64,000 bases of DNA from Pinus tabuliformis. Taxonomy: Eukaryota; Streptophyta; Pinopsida; Pinales; Pinaceae. A program made the position numbers and the translations under genes. The notes under the pieces are model-generated. The model did not search any database. It was not told where the DNA came from and saw nothing but the letters and a program-made list of their open reading frames with translations. Location: assembly GCA_031772625.1 (NCBI GenBank), contig CM062812.1:734983714-735047713 (forward strand), read 5' to 3'. The first letter of the stretch is position 1, and every line of letters starts with the position of its first letter. Of this stretch, positions 45,331 to 55,569 are shown in pieces.

Positions 45331-45359
45331 ATGAGCAGATGATCCAACCATGGTGATCA

Positions 45360-46380
45360 CAGTAAGATTTTGACAATAGTTTACTATATATAATGTGAAT
45401 ATTTTAGAGAATATAATTTAATATATAAAAATATAATTTTGTTTTTCCCAGTAATGCTAGATGTACCATGAATGAAGGTATTTTGACTTTTATTACAAAT
45501 GGATCACTATGGATGTTTATCAAAGATTTATTTTATATGACTGTACTAGTATATAGTATATAATATGATTATAGTTAAAATATTTTTTTATATAATATGA
45601 TTATAGTTAAAATATTTTTTTTAATAATTTATAATTTATATTGAATTTGTTTAATTTGTATATTTTCATATATTAATAAAATAATTTATTTATATATCAG
45701 TTTGATGTGTAATTTTTTAAATATTTATGATTTGGTAGCTAAAGGTTGTTTGTTAATATTGTACTAATATGTTTTAAATCATTGTAAGTGTTGTAAAATC
45801 ATTGTTAATGTTATTTTTGTTATCATTTTAAATTTTTACAATTTATAAATATAATATAGAGTTTTAAGGTTTAATATTTAATTTATAAAAAATAGATTCT
45901 TTTTAAAAATATATTTTTGTTTGCTTATTTATTAAGTTGTTTTTTTAGATATTATATCAGGTTTGCTATGTGCTTGCGAAACCGTGATATAGGGTATCGA
46001 AGTTATCAAAATCACGGGCAGTGCTCTAACACCCTTAACATGGCTAGATTTTTTCTCACAGATTTTTGAACTGATAACTTTCACATAATGGAATGACTTA
46101 ATATTAGATGTGCCAGAACACCCTTAACATGCATAAATTTTTTCCCACATATTTTTGAAGTGATAACCTTCACATCATGGAAAGACATAATAGTACAACA
46201 TCATAGTTTATGTTATACATATTTTAAACACTTTATTATTTAAATTAAAATGAAAATTAAATAAAATATTATTTTTTTATTTAAATATCATCAATTTTGT
46301 ACTTTTAACTGTGCATTAAGGTTTTTTAAATATATATAGTTTCATAAATAATTGAATTTATGGTTTATCATATATACATA
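45360..46380. other. AT-rich spacer with an 89-bp doublet
   Basis: No gene. A diverged tandem pair lies at 46028-46116 and 46117-46200 (AACACCCTTAACATG...TTTTTGAAxTGATAAC). A short direct repeat TATAATATGATTATAGTTAAAATATTTTTT occurs twice at about 45555-45622. Confidence 0.7.
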
Positions 46381-46539
46381 CCAACCTAGATCCATCTTAA
46401 GACCGGATCTATCAAGGGCCCAGAGCGATCAAATGTTTCAAGATGCAAACCTTTCTTCGACTTTTGATAGATCCCGGGTTAAGATGGAAATATTCTCTCA
46501 AGTTTTGATAGATTCCGGGTTAAGATGGATCTAGGTTGG
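46381..46539. mobile_element. Foldback (MITE-like) element, 159 bp
   Basis: The left end CCAACCTAGATCCATCTTAA is the reverse complement of the right end TTAAGATGGATCTAGGTTGG, and the pairing continues inwards through GATCTATCAA / TTGATAGATT with one or two mismatches (about 35-bp arms). An extra internal copy of the right arm (TTGATAGATCCCGGGTTAAGATGGA) lies at 46464-46489. Target duplication is not clear in the TA-rich flanks. Size and long inverted ends fit a MITE. Confidence 0.65.
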
Positions 46540-46578
46540 CTATATAATACTATATAATATCTATATTTGTATATATGT

Positions 46579-47194
46579 GTCTCTTTCTTATTCCCTCTCT
46601 CTATGGAAACCCCCAAACATACCCATTCTCTCTACATATCTATCCATCTCTCTCCCCCGCCTCTTACTCTCCCTCTCTATATTCCCCTTCTCTCTGTCTC
46701 TCTCTCATTCTCTCTCTCTTCCCTCATGCTCTCCTCTTCCCCTCACACTATCTCCATCTCTCTCTTGTCACTCCCTCTCTCTCTCTACCTTTATCTCTCT
46801 ATGTCTTTCTTCTTCTCTCCCTCTTTCTTCCCCTCCAATTCCATCTCTCTCCTCTTCTCTCTCTTGGGTCCTCTCTCTCTCTTCCTTTCTCTCTCTCCCT
46901 TTCTCTCGCACCACCCTTTATCTCACCCCCTTTTACTCTCTATCTCTCTCTCTAACGTTGTCACTATCTCCCTCCCTCTATCATTCTCTCTCTCCCCTAC
47001 ATCCTTGTGTCTCCATCTCTCTCTCTTGTGTTCTCTCCCTATCTCTCTCCTCTCCTTTTCACTCTCTTTCCTCCTTTCCTTTCTCTCTATCTCTCCCTAG
47101 TCACTCCCTCTCTCCATCTCTATCTCTCTATGTTTTTTCTCTTTCCTCCCTCTATCCCCCCCCTCCAACTCCTCTCTCTCTCTCTCTCTCTCTT
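46579..47194. repeat. ~0.6-kb polypyrimidine (CT-rich) tract
   Basis: Almost uninterrupted C/T sequence rich in CTCTCT, broken by short A/G-containing words. Long overlapping ORFs with Ser/Leu/Pro repeats in all three + frames are a direct result of the composition and are not genes. Confidence 0.95.
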
Positions 47195-47516
47195 AAATTT
47201 AATCCCATTGTATTGTGTTTAAGAAACTATCTAGACATTAAAAAAAATCATTTCGCTGTAAAATATTAAACTTATATTTTGGATCAATCATGTCAAAGAA
47301 AATACAATAATGAAAACTTTAAAAAAATTCATGCAACTATCTTTCCTCTATTATTGTTAGTCACTTTTCTTGCTCTCATGGCTTGGACTATGTAAATATT
47401 TTTAGTACTCCTGATGATAGAGGGTTTAGATATATTGCAAAAGCAATTACAACATTTCTCCTTTTATATTTAATTAACATAATGTTATAAAATTAAATTA
47501 AAATAAAATAATTTAT

Positions 47517-48405
47517 AAAATATTTTGAATGTGAAATAAGTTATGGTTTTCGAATATGTGGTATTTATGAGTCATGATATTGGCCCATGGTATTCTAAAA
47601 AAGCTTATTTACAAGTTAATAATATCCATGGTAAAGTGCGGGTGAATATCCATGGTCAAGAATCTTGTCATATTGTTATAAAATATTTTGATTGTGAAAT
47701 AAGTTATTATTTTTAGGCATGTGGCATTGATAAAGCGTGGTATTAGCTCATGATATTGTAACAAAGCCTATTCACAAGTTCATAATATCAATGGAAAAGT
47801 GAGGAGAATATCCATGGTTAGGAATCTTGTCATATTGCTATAAAAATATTTTGATAGTGAAATAAGTTATGGTTTTTGGGTATGTGGTATTGATAAACAA
47901 TGTATTGATCCATGTTATTGTTGCAAAGTATATTTACAAATTAATAATATCTATGGTAGGGTGGGGTGAATATCTTGTCATGTTATCAAATATTTTGATT
48001 GTGAAATAAGTTGTGTTTTTTGCATATGGTATTGATAAACCATGTATTGGTCCATGTTATTGTGATAAAGTCTATTTACAAGTTAATAATATCCATGGTA
48101 AGGTGGGGATGAATATCCATGGTTAAGAATCTTGTAATATTATTATAAAATATTTTGATTGTGAAATAAGTTGTGTTTTTTGGGCATGTGGTATTGATAA
48201 GCCATAGTATTGGCCCATGGTATCGTAACAAATCATATTTACAAGCTAATAATATCTAGTGGGATGAATATCCATGGTTAAGAATCTTGTCATATTGTTA
48301 TAAAATATTTTGGTTGTGAAATAAGTTAGGGTTTTTTGAGCATGTATAGTGATCAGCCATGGTATTGGCCCATGATATTGTAACAAAGCCTATTGACAAG
48401 TTAAT
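47517..48405. repeat. Satellite-like array, six copies of a ~160-bp unit
   Basis: AAATATTTTGATTGTGAAATAAGTT-type starts occur at 47517, 47680, 47843, 47988, 48147 and 48302 (spacing 163, 163, 145, 159, 155). Each unit continues with a TGGTATTGATAAGCCAT-like segment, TTTACAAGTTAATAATATCCATGG and AAGAATCTTGTCATATT. Copies are diverged and some carry internal deletions. Confidence 0.93.
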
Positions 48406-49950
48406 AACAAAATCCAAATATAACAGATTGAATTTTAATATTTTTATTACTTTAACTTTTTATTATTATTTCAGACAGCATTTAAATGTTTACACTCATG
48501 GTTTATACTACTTTTTATTTATTACTTTTAACTTTTTATTTATTACTTTAACCTCTTGTTTATTAGTTTTAGCTTTTTATTATTAATGTAGCCAACATTT
48601 AAATGTTTATGCTCCTCCCGATATCACTTTTTGTACACATACTTACATTACACTTACACATCTACTCTATACTCAGTTCTAGAGCATCTCTCAACACAAT
48701 AAATCATAAATTTTGATAACAAAATGCACAACAAATACTTTATTCAAAAATATACATTTTATAAATTTGTATTTCTATTCTTTATCAACATCTTTATTAA
48801 TAATTATCATGTGAGTCACGTTAGCTAACTCACTATGCATCCATTTAAAAAAAAAATTATAAATAATTTATTTTTTCAATTAATTTAATTTAATTTTATT
48901 ATTATAATAATAAATATATATCGTTTCATAGACAGTTGAATGAATTTACGGCTTGTCATATATACAGATAAATCGTAAACTTTGATTACAATGTGCACCA
49001 CATATTCATATGAAATTACTTTATTCAATACTCTCCATTTTATAAGTTTGTATTTCTATTATTAGTCAACATCTTTATTAATAATTATCATGTGAGTCAG
49101 GTTAGTTGACTATACATCCATGAAAAATATATAAATAATTTCTTTTATTTTTTTTCAAATAAGTGGGTAAGTGATGTCTGTTGACTTGAATGTCTACGAA
49201 TATCAGGCCACTTATCTTCATGGCTAGGAAATATATAAATGATAAAAGAAATGGAAACGATATGCGTTTTAAATTATCTAATCAGTTATGGTATGTGGTG
49301 TGTTAGGTCTGTGCAGTATTGTTTAAAGAATAATATAAAGTATGCGATATATATTGCTTTTAGAGTATGTTTTAAAATTGTTATTACTTGACTAAAAGTG
49401 TGTGTAATATATTGCTTTTAGACTATGTTTTGAAATTGTTATTACTTGACTAAAAGTGTGTGGAATGTCTTATATGATAGGAATGAAAACCCACCCTTTA
49501 ATAATCGTCAAATGTGGCTTAGTATGGTTCGTGCTTTTAATCGAAAAAGAATAATAAATCAACTTTTATTTATGGATCACAGCGAACTATCACTGTTCCT
49601 CCGACGGCTTGACAACCGACAGGTAAAACCGAAAAAGCCGCAAGGAGACATCTACCTTTGACATTAAGGTAGAAAATGACGTTCCTTGAATTGCAATGGA
49701 AAACAAAATTACTTTGAAGTCTTCTGTTTTCTTATATTTACATAAGATTAAAGGAGTTTAAGGTGAGAACATTATAGAAACAACGAATATTCCAGAATTC
49801 ACATATAGTTAATTTATAGTTAATTTGTAAATTGTGTGATTAATTTTGAAATTTCGTGTAAGGATTTATTGATAATTTGGTTTAATGGTTAAGAAGATGT
49901 GTTTTTTTTAGGAAGACGTATGTTCTAAATCAGAAGAGCTAGAGTATGCA
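48406..49950. other. AT-rich spacer with diverged direct repeats
   Basis: Segments about 48693-48850 and 48967-49120 are diverged copies (CATCTTTATTAATAATTATC and ATGTGAGTCAxGTTAG occur in both). A 56-bp tandem doublet lies at 49351-49406 and 49407-49462 (ATATTGCTTTTAGA...). ORF 49446-49661 (71 aa) has no recognised domain and I do not call it a gene. Confidence 0.65.
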
Positions 49951-49969
49951 TACCTTTATAGACTCAGTG

Positions 49970-50250
49970 GTCTAATAGCTGCCTCCAAATCGATCCCTTT
50001 TTTGACAAACAAAAAAGTCTCATACACCAATCCTGGGTCCATGACTTTAAAATTAAATAATAATAATGATACTATTTTATGCCTTATCTTTATAGCTGTC
50101 TCCAAATGGATCCCTTCTCCCACAAAAAAAGATAATCTCGTACAAAAAAAAATCTCATACACCAATCTAGTATCTGATTTAACTGTAACCTTGAAATTAA
50201 ATAATAATAATAGCATTATTTTGTGCCTTAGCTTTAGATTCCCTACTCAA
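49970..50250. repeat. Diverged ~118-bp tandem doublet
   Basis: Two copies of a block containing CCTCCAAAT.GATCCCTT...AAATCTCATACACCAAT...AAATTAAATAATAATAAT, starting near 49980 and 50098. The second copy has extra bases. Confidence 0.8.
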
Positions 50251-50259
50251 TAATGAAAC

Positions 50260-51210
50260 CATGAAACAGTGCAATGTATAACCTACATAGAAAAGGCATA
50301 TGTTCTAGAAGACAGCAACTATTGGATTGGCAGCTACTGATAAGCAGCCAGGTAAAAGTGGTCACAGAAGTAGGTGCATATGAATGAACATTGAAAGCAA
50401 TGATATGACCAAAACGGTCCCAATTCTCCTCACCTTTCCAATCCTTTCAAAAACAATCGAATTCGTTGAATCAGGACTCCTCCCCTTTGATTCTTGACAT
50501 TATTGTAAAGAGCAGGTTGAATGAGATATTTTTTCGGATTTTATGTCTGTTGTCATAGTTGAAGGTGGTCCATGGCGATTTGACTGAACTCGGAACGTGC
50601 GTTCAGTAGACATACTATTATACAGAGTTCCATTAAAGAAAATAAAATGCCAGATTTGACAGAGATGGGAATTATTTGCGAAGTCCCATTACCGACAAAC
50701 TGCCTTCCGGGTTAAAACGACGCGAATGTGGCGCAGGAGAAACGGCGCCCTCCGATTGGCCTTTGGATGGTTGTTTTTCTTTTTCTTTGTCTTGAACGGC
50801 GCATCAATAATGGACGATGGTCCCGTCAGTCCGAGAATCACGCCGCCAACAAGTGACTTTTCACGTTGCCTTCCCCCCTTTCTTTTTCCACGAATTGATA
50901 CTGAGTCTGAGGAGCGGCTGAGGCGTCATAAAATTGTCCACACAATTTGAATCAGCGACTCAGCGATAATTAATGGCCGGCAGACTAGCCGACTACTCGG
51001 GGGCTACACCGATTTCTGTTCTAACAAGTAAAACAAACAGTGTCCACGTACTCATGTCGGTTGTTTCTTTCCATAAATTTAGAATTTTGCAGTTATATTT
51101 CGTTGATTTTTTCAGTGATTTCTCCATGCTGTGAGTTGGGGGATTGTATGTATGATACATTTCTTATTAGCTTAGCCTGTCGGTGTTTGTATTTATCGGA
51201 TCATATAACA
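50260..51210 (+). promoter_or_regulatory. Upstream region and 5' leader of the LBD gene
   Basis: The 950 bp before the LBD start codon change from AT-rich to GC-richer sequence from about 50570. An inverted CCAAT box (ATTGG) lies at 50755-50759 in a GC-rich block (50710-50765). I saw no convincing TATA box close to the ATG. ORFs at 50726-50950 and the in-frame extension of exon 1 to 51040 probably lie in the leader. Promoter limits cannot be set from sequence alone. Confidence 0.4.
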
Positions 51211-51400
51211 ATGAGGAAGAGCTGCAATGGCTGCCGAGTCCTGCGAAAGGGCTGTAGCCAATACTGCGTTCTCAGGCCTTGCCTCCAGTGGATAAACACG
51301 GCAGAGTCGCAGGCGAACGCCACCATTTTCTTAGCAAAATTCTATGGCCGTGCGGGGCTCGTGAATCTGATTAGCAGCGGCCCAGAGCATTTGAGACCCG
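51211..51400 (+). CDS. LBD: Class II LOB-domain (LBD) transcription factor, exon 1
   Basis: First coding exon of a plant-specific LATERAL ORGAN BOUNDARIES DOMAIN protein, a nuclear DNA-binding transcription regulator. From ATG 51211 it encodes [17 protein letters not shown], with the diagnostic zinc-binding block C-X2-C-X6-C-X3-C, then [26 protein letters not shown] and GPEHLRP. This is the class II form of the domain (LBD37-42 group in Arabidopsis, from family knowledge). The start was chosen because the family begins a few residues before the first Cys; an in-frame Met 20 codons upstream gives an atypical hydrophobic lead. The exon ends after the first base of an Ala codon and is followed by GTAATAATAA, a good donor. 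The intron position right after HLRP is where family genes usually have it. Confidence 0.95.
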
Positions 51401-51447
51401 GTAATAATAATATTGGCAGAAGCCTATTTGTATCTAGAGATATCGAA

Positions 51448-51604
51448 GTTTTATTGAATGAATAAACGCAATTTTGCGCATATGTTTACGCAAAACTAGA
51501 TTACACATTTCAATTTCAATTCTGCAGTTTTATTGAATGAATAAACGCAATTTTGCGCATATGTTTACGCAAAACTAGATTACACATTTCAATTTCAATT
51601 CTGC
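51448..51604. repeat. Perfect 79-bp tandem duplication in the LBD intron
   Basis: 51448-51526 and 51527-51604 are identical over 78 bases, starting GTTTTATTGAATGAATAAAC. Each copy holds TTTTGCG...CGCAAAA, which can pair as a 7-bp stem, and the partly symmetrical CGCAATTTTGCG. Identity shows a very recent event, or an assembly duplication. Confidence 0.95.
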
Positions 51605-52383
51605 TTTGTCTAATGTTAAGTTTTGGAGTTTTTTTTAATAAATTGAGAGTAATTTTTTTAGCCGAATATTAATTTTTGTAGTATAAAGTAAGATTATATA
51701 TGCATATGTAATCTGAAATCTGAAAAACTATTAAATTTTCTCCAATCAAATTTGTAATTCCAAACAATATTCGCTAAATTTTAAGCAAATTAGATCAAAA
51801 ATATACTGAAAAACCTGCCAAACTTAAAACGAATAAGCTACATCATTTCAATTCTACGTGTATACTTTACTCAATTTTCTAGAATTTCGCTTTATTTGAA
51901 ACGGTTGTAATATCTCTCTTCTTTTACATTTTAGCTTTTTTGTTGATATTTTACATCATTTCAATTCTACATGTATCATGCTTTTACTCAATTTTCTATA
52001 GTTTCGCTTTTGTTTGAAACTGTTGTACTCACTCTCTTCTTTTACTTTTTAGTTTTTTTTATTATATTTTGATAATTATTTGTTAGAAACATCAATTTGA
52101 GAGAAAATTATTTGATAAATTATAAACGGAGATGTCTAAATTAAAAATGTTTTAAATTTTTGTATCAGTTCAGTTTTTATATGTTTAAAAAAATATTTTG
52201 AATTTGTATAGATTTATTTTAATCATGGATTTAGTAAAAATAAAGAAGGATTTTAGGTGAAAATTTTGAATGTATTAATTCTAAATTGAACACAAACATA
52301 TTTAGACAGCTCTCTTATACTAGACTGTAAAATAAGATTTCAATTGAATAATAAAAAATACATTTTCACTAAAAATATTAAAA

Positions 52384-52394
52384 TATATATATAT

Positions 52395-52426
<32 letters not shown>

Positions 52427-52427
52427 A
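52384..52427. repeat. (TA)n microsatellite within the intron
   Basis: Alternating AT with one AA interruption; flanked by a duplicated phrase AATAAAAAxATACATTTTCACTAAAAATATT on both sides (about 52349-52380 and 52441-52471). Confidence 0.93.
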
Positions 52428-52843
52428 AATATAAATGAAATAATAAAAAGATACATTTTCACTAAAAATATTTGGAAAAAAATAAAATTTAAACGAAATA
52501 AATAAAACTAAAATCAGAACTTTGGCACCTGTTAGGCCCACTCATGTCATTGCAGATTAGAAAAAGGGATCCCTTTAATTGATTCAATTTTTACATTCTC
52601 TCCTTCACCGTAACAGGTAATTATGCTTGGATGCCCCGATTTTTATATATTAAATGAACTATCTCCATTTTTATATTCATTCTGCCAAATGCTCCATTTA
52701 GATTCTGTGCACAGTTATATTCTATTTCTAATAAAATGATGCAAATGGTTCGCTTAGCAAGTTCCTCTATTTCCATTGCAAAATATACCAAAGAAAAAGT
52801 ACGGAATAATCCATAAATGTAATTTGTCTGGTAATTGGTGCAG

Positions 52844-53463
52844 CTATTTTCAGGTCCCTGATGTACGAAGCATGCGGCAGGATGGTGAATCCAATATATG
52901 GATCGCTTGGACTTCTCTGCTCCGGTGACTGGGCAGAGTGCCAGGCTGGGGTGGAGAGCATCCTGAACGGATCGTTCCCTACCGTTACGCAGGCCGATAC
53001 AGGGTCTCATATCGTGCCGATCGAAGCCATGGCCAATGCGGTGCAAAGAACGAGAGCCAGAAGCCGACTGAAAGGTCTTTCGTCAGTCAAATGCAAGGGA
53101 AAAGACGGAGAAGATGCAACCATTAGCAATCATATGGATTCAAGCAGCAAATCTGATCACTGGGATTTTCTAATAAACACGTTTAGGAATATAGACAGCG
53201 GTAAACTTCACGAAAAGTACGAAGATAAATATTCGATGTTGCCCGGGCAGATACAAGAACAACTTGTTCCTGCTCAACCGCAGATGCTGCACTGCGACGA
53301 CCTCTGTAACCTGAAAACTAGTGAATCTGAGGCTCCCTGCAATGCGGTAGGGCTAGAACTAACGCTTGGTTCTAAAGTTTCTTCTCCTCATACTCCTGAC
53401 AACGACTCAGCTGATGACCTCCGTTGGAGTCAGGCCCAATGGGATTGGTTCACGGAGAAATAA
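52844..53463 (+). CDS. LBD: Class II LOB-domain (LBD) transcription factor, exon 2
   Basis: Completes the LBD protein (810 nt in both exons, 269 aa, stop TAA 53461-53463). Begins with the rest of the split Ala codon, then IFRSLMYEACGRMVNPIYGS and WAECQAGVESILNGS, the second conserved part of the class II domain. The C-terminal half is variable and Ser-rich, with a basic patch (RTRARSRLKG) that may be a nuclear localisation signal. GLELTLGSKV near residues 233-242 contains LxLxL (LELTL), an EAR-type repression motif, as expected of class II LBDs, which repress targets in nitrogen and anthocyanin or hypoxia responses (family knowledge). The last residues are acidic and Trp-rich (RWSQAQWDWFTEK). 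No stop, frameshift or missing key residue: probably functional. Confidence 0.95.
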
Positions 53464-55560
53464 TATCAATGGTAACCTTACTCTCTCCCCTGACTCTCTG
53501 GTTATTGAATATATCCACCATTCATAAGTACTAATATCTTATCACCGGCCTTGTTGACCGTGCCGACTTTATGAATTTTTGTACAAAGGGGTTTAAAATT
53601 TGTACAACTCAATGTTGGCCTATGTATTTCAACTTGCTAGTGCTATTTTTCATATGATTTTGGGACAGAACCCCCACCTCGTCTTCCGAAATCCCTTACA
53701 TGAAAATAGTCCAATCTAGCATATTCAAGAAAAAGACCTAAAAGTATGGGTATATAGAAAAAATAAAAATTTTGAGATTCCTGTTTTTTTTGGACTTATG
53801 AAACACTTTAAGCTGTTCAAGTATAATTGTAATTGTAATTGTAATTGTAATGGTGGATGGAGATTATAGTTGTGAATTTTCTTTTTAATCCGGAGGTTTC
53901 TTCTGTATTGAACGGTAATTTTGTGATTTCAATTTGTAAATTAATTTTACATAATTCTGCATAGTTTTACATTGAAATATACGGTAATTAAAATGGGAAA
54001 AAATACATAGGTTTCGTTTGTATTCCATGTTAATTTTGTTATTTCAACTTGTAAATTAATTTTATATAATTTTTAATAGTTTTATATTGAGATATAAAGT
54101 AATTAAAATGAAAAAAAATTAAAATATATATTTTTATTAAGAAAAAGAAATGTAATTTTTTCACTATTTAATATAGAGATTTATTAAGAGATGACAAAAA
54201 TAGTATTATTGATATTATATGATATGTAATTCATTCTATGCTCACTTTACATGTGATATTTAAAGCAAAAATATATTAATAAGAAAAAATATTTTTTGTT
54301 AAGCATAATCAATGTCTATATTAAATCAATAACATAATTTTATATCTACTTTATATAGAAAGAACAAAATAATTGAAATTAAAAAAAAAAATTGTTATAA
54401 CGTAATTTTATATATACTTTATACAGAGAAAAATAAAGTAATTTAAATTTAAAAAATTATTATATTTTCACTTTGAAAGGTATCTAATTTATTTTATTTC
54501 TAATATGGAGTTGATATATAAGATTTTTAAAATATCAATAACAAATAAAAGTTGAGTTATAAATAGAATATTTCAACAATCAAGTTGAGTAAAAGATTTT
54601 AACATGAAGCATATAGAGAGAGAAAGATTTAGAGAATTCTTCTTCCATCAATAGTTGTTTTCTAATTCAATGTATGAGGATGTTTGTAATTTTTTCCATG
54701 CTTAATATGGATTTGATATGTAATATTTTAGAAAATATTAATAATAAATATAATTAAATGTAGGGATAGGGGAAAAAATATGAAGAACATGTTTTAACAT
54801 TTTAATGTAGATAACTTGAATTTTAAATAAAATATTTTAATGCCAACCACATATATAGGATACCATTCTAGATTCATCTTATATCTCGATGTATGAAGAG
54901 AGGATCAAATCCCTTTTCACTCTAAAAGATGTTTCATCTCAAAAGGTTTGATCCCTCTAAACCTTTAATAGATCAAAAGATAAAATGGATCTTGGATAAT
55001 TTAATAGTATGATTGCTATTTGTATTTAATAACTTACTATAATTATTTAATAGTAAATATCATAATGGTAGTTTAACAAAATTTTCTTTTCCTTTAGAAA
55101 AAAATGACCATGCAATTTTTTAGGATTAACCATTTGTTTAAAAGATATTCAATAACTTTTGAGAAAGCTACATGTATAAGAATAATTTAGTCATAAGAAT
55201 TATAGTAGAAATATTAACCATTTTGTAAAGAAATTTAATAATATTTAATGTGGTTGATATGAAATTCAACTTTAAACACTCCACTAGAACACAATTATTA
55301 AATGTTAGCCTCTTTCAAAACACACCAAGACCGATGAAAAAAGTTGGACCATTTCAAATCAACAGGATGATGATCATGACCTTTCACTCTTTCGAACCAA
55401 TCCCTGCTCACATTGTCTTGCAATTTTTCGTAACATTCAAAAGAAAAAGGCAATGAAATCCACAAACCATCTATTGATTTCACTGTTGATATAGTTGTAA
55501 ATGTCAAACGTTGCTTCTCTCTGTCTCCAATATCTACAGTGGCTCGTTGCATGGGAATAA
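53464..55560. other. 3' flank of the LBD gene, then AT-rich spacer
   Basis: The first 200 bases are likely 3' UTR; no clear polyadenylation signal was chosen. A (TTGTAA)n-type microsatellite lies at about 53826-53851. Diverged repeats of the phrase TGTAAATTAATTTTA(C/T)ATAATT at about 53934 and 54049. No supported gene; ORF 55250-55456 and its antisense have no signature. A weak foldback (CTAGATTCATCTTAT ... AAAATGGATCTTGGAT) at about 54871-54998 may be a distant relative of the element at 46381. Confidence 0.5.
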
Positions 55561-55569
55561 TATTAAACC

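Larger units (their letters stand above)
51401..52843 (+). other. Intron of the LBD gene (1443 bp, GT-AG, phase 1)
   Basis: GTAATA donor at 51401 and TTGGTGCAG acceptor ending at 52843. Joining the exons gives the family sequence across the junction (HLRP-A-IFRSL) without a frame change. AT-rich, with a perfect 79-bp tandem duplication near its 5' end and a (TA)n tract at 52384-52427. Confidence 0.93.

Noticed and set aside
46567..47269. Long overlapping ORFs (up to 230 aa) of SLSLSP type
   Set aside because: All three frames are open at once in a CT-rich microsatellite-like tract; no domain.
47517..48405. CRISPR-like array of regular repeats
   Set aside because: Units are ~160 bp, adjacent and diverged, without unique spacers, in a plant genome.
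49446..49661. 71-aa ORF MTKSVWNVLYDRNENPPF...
   Set aside because: No recognisable domain, no partner exon and no flanking signals; could be chance.
50726..50950. 74-aa ORF upstream of the LBD gene
   Set aside because: No domain or conservation evidence; lies in the likely promoter or leader.
51040..51210. LBD start codon further upstream in the same frame
   Set aside because: The extension is hydrophobic and unlike any family member; proteins of class II start a few residues before the first Cys of the domain.
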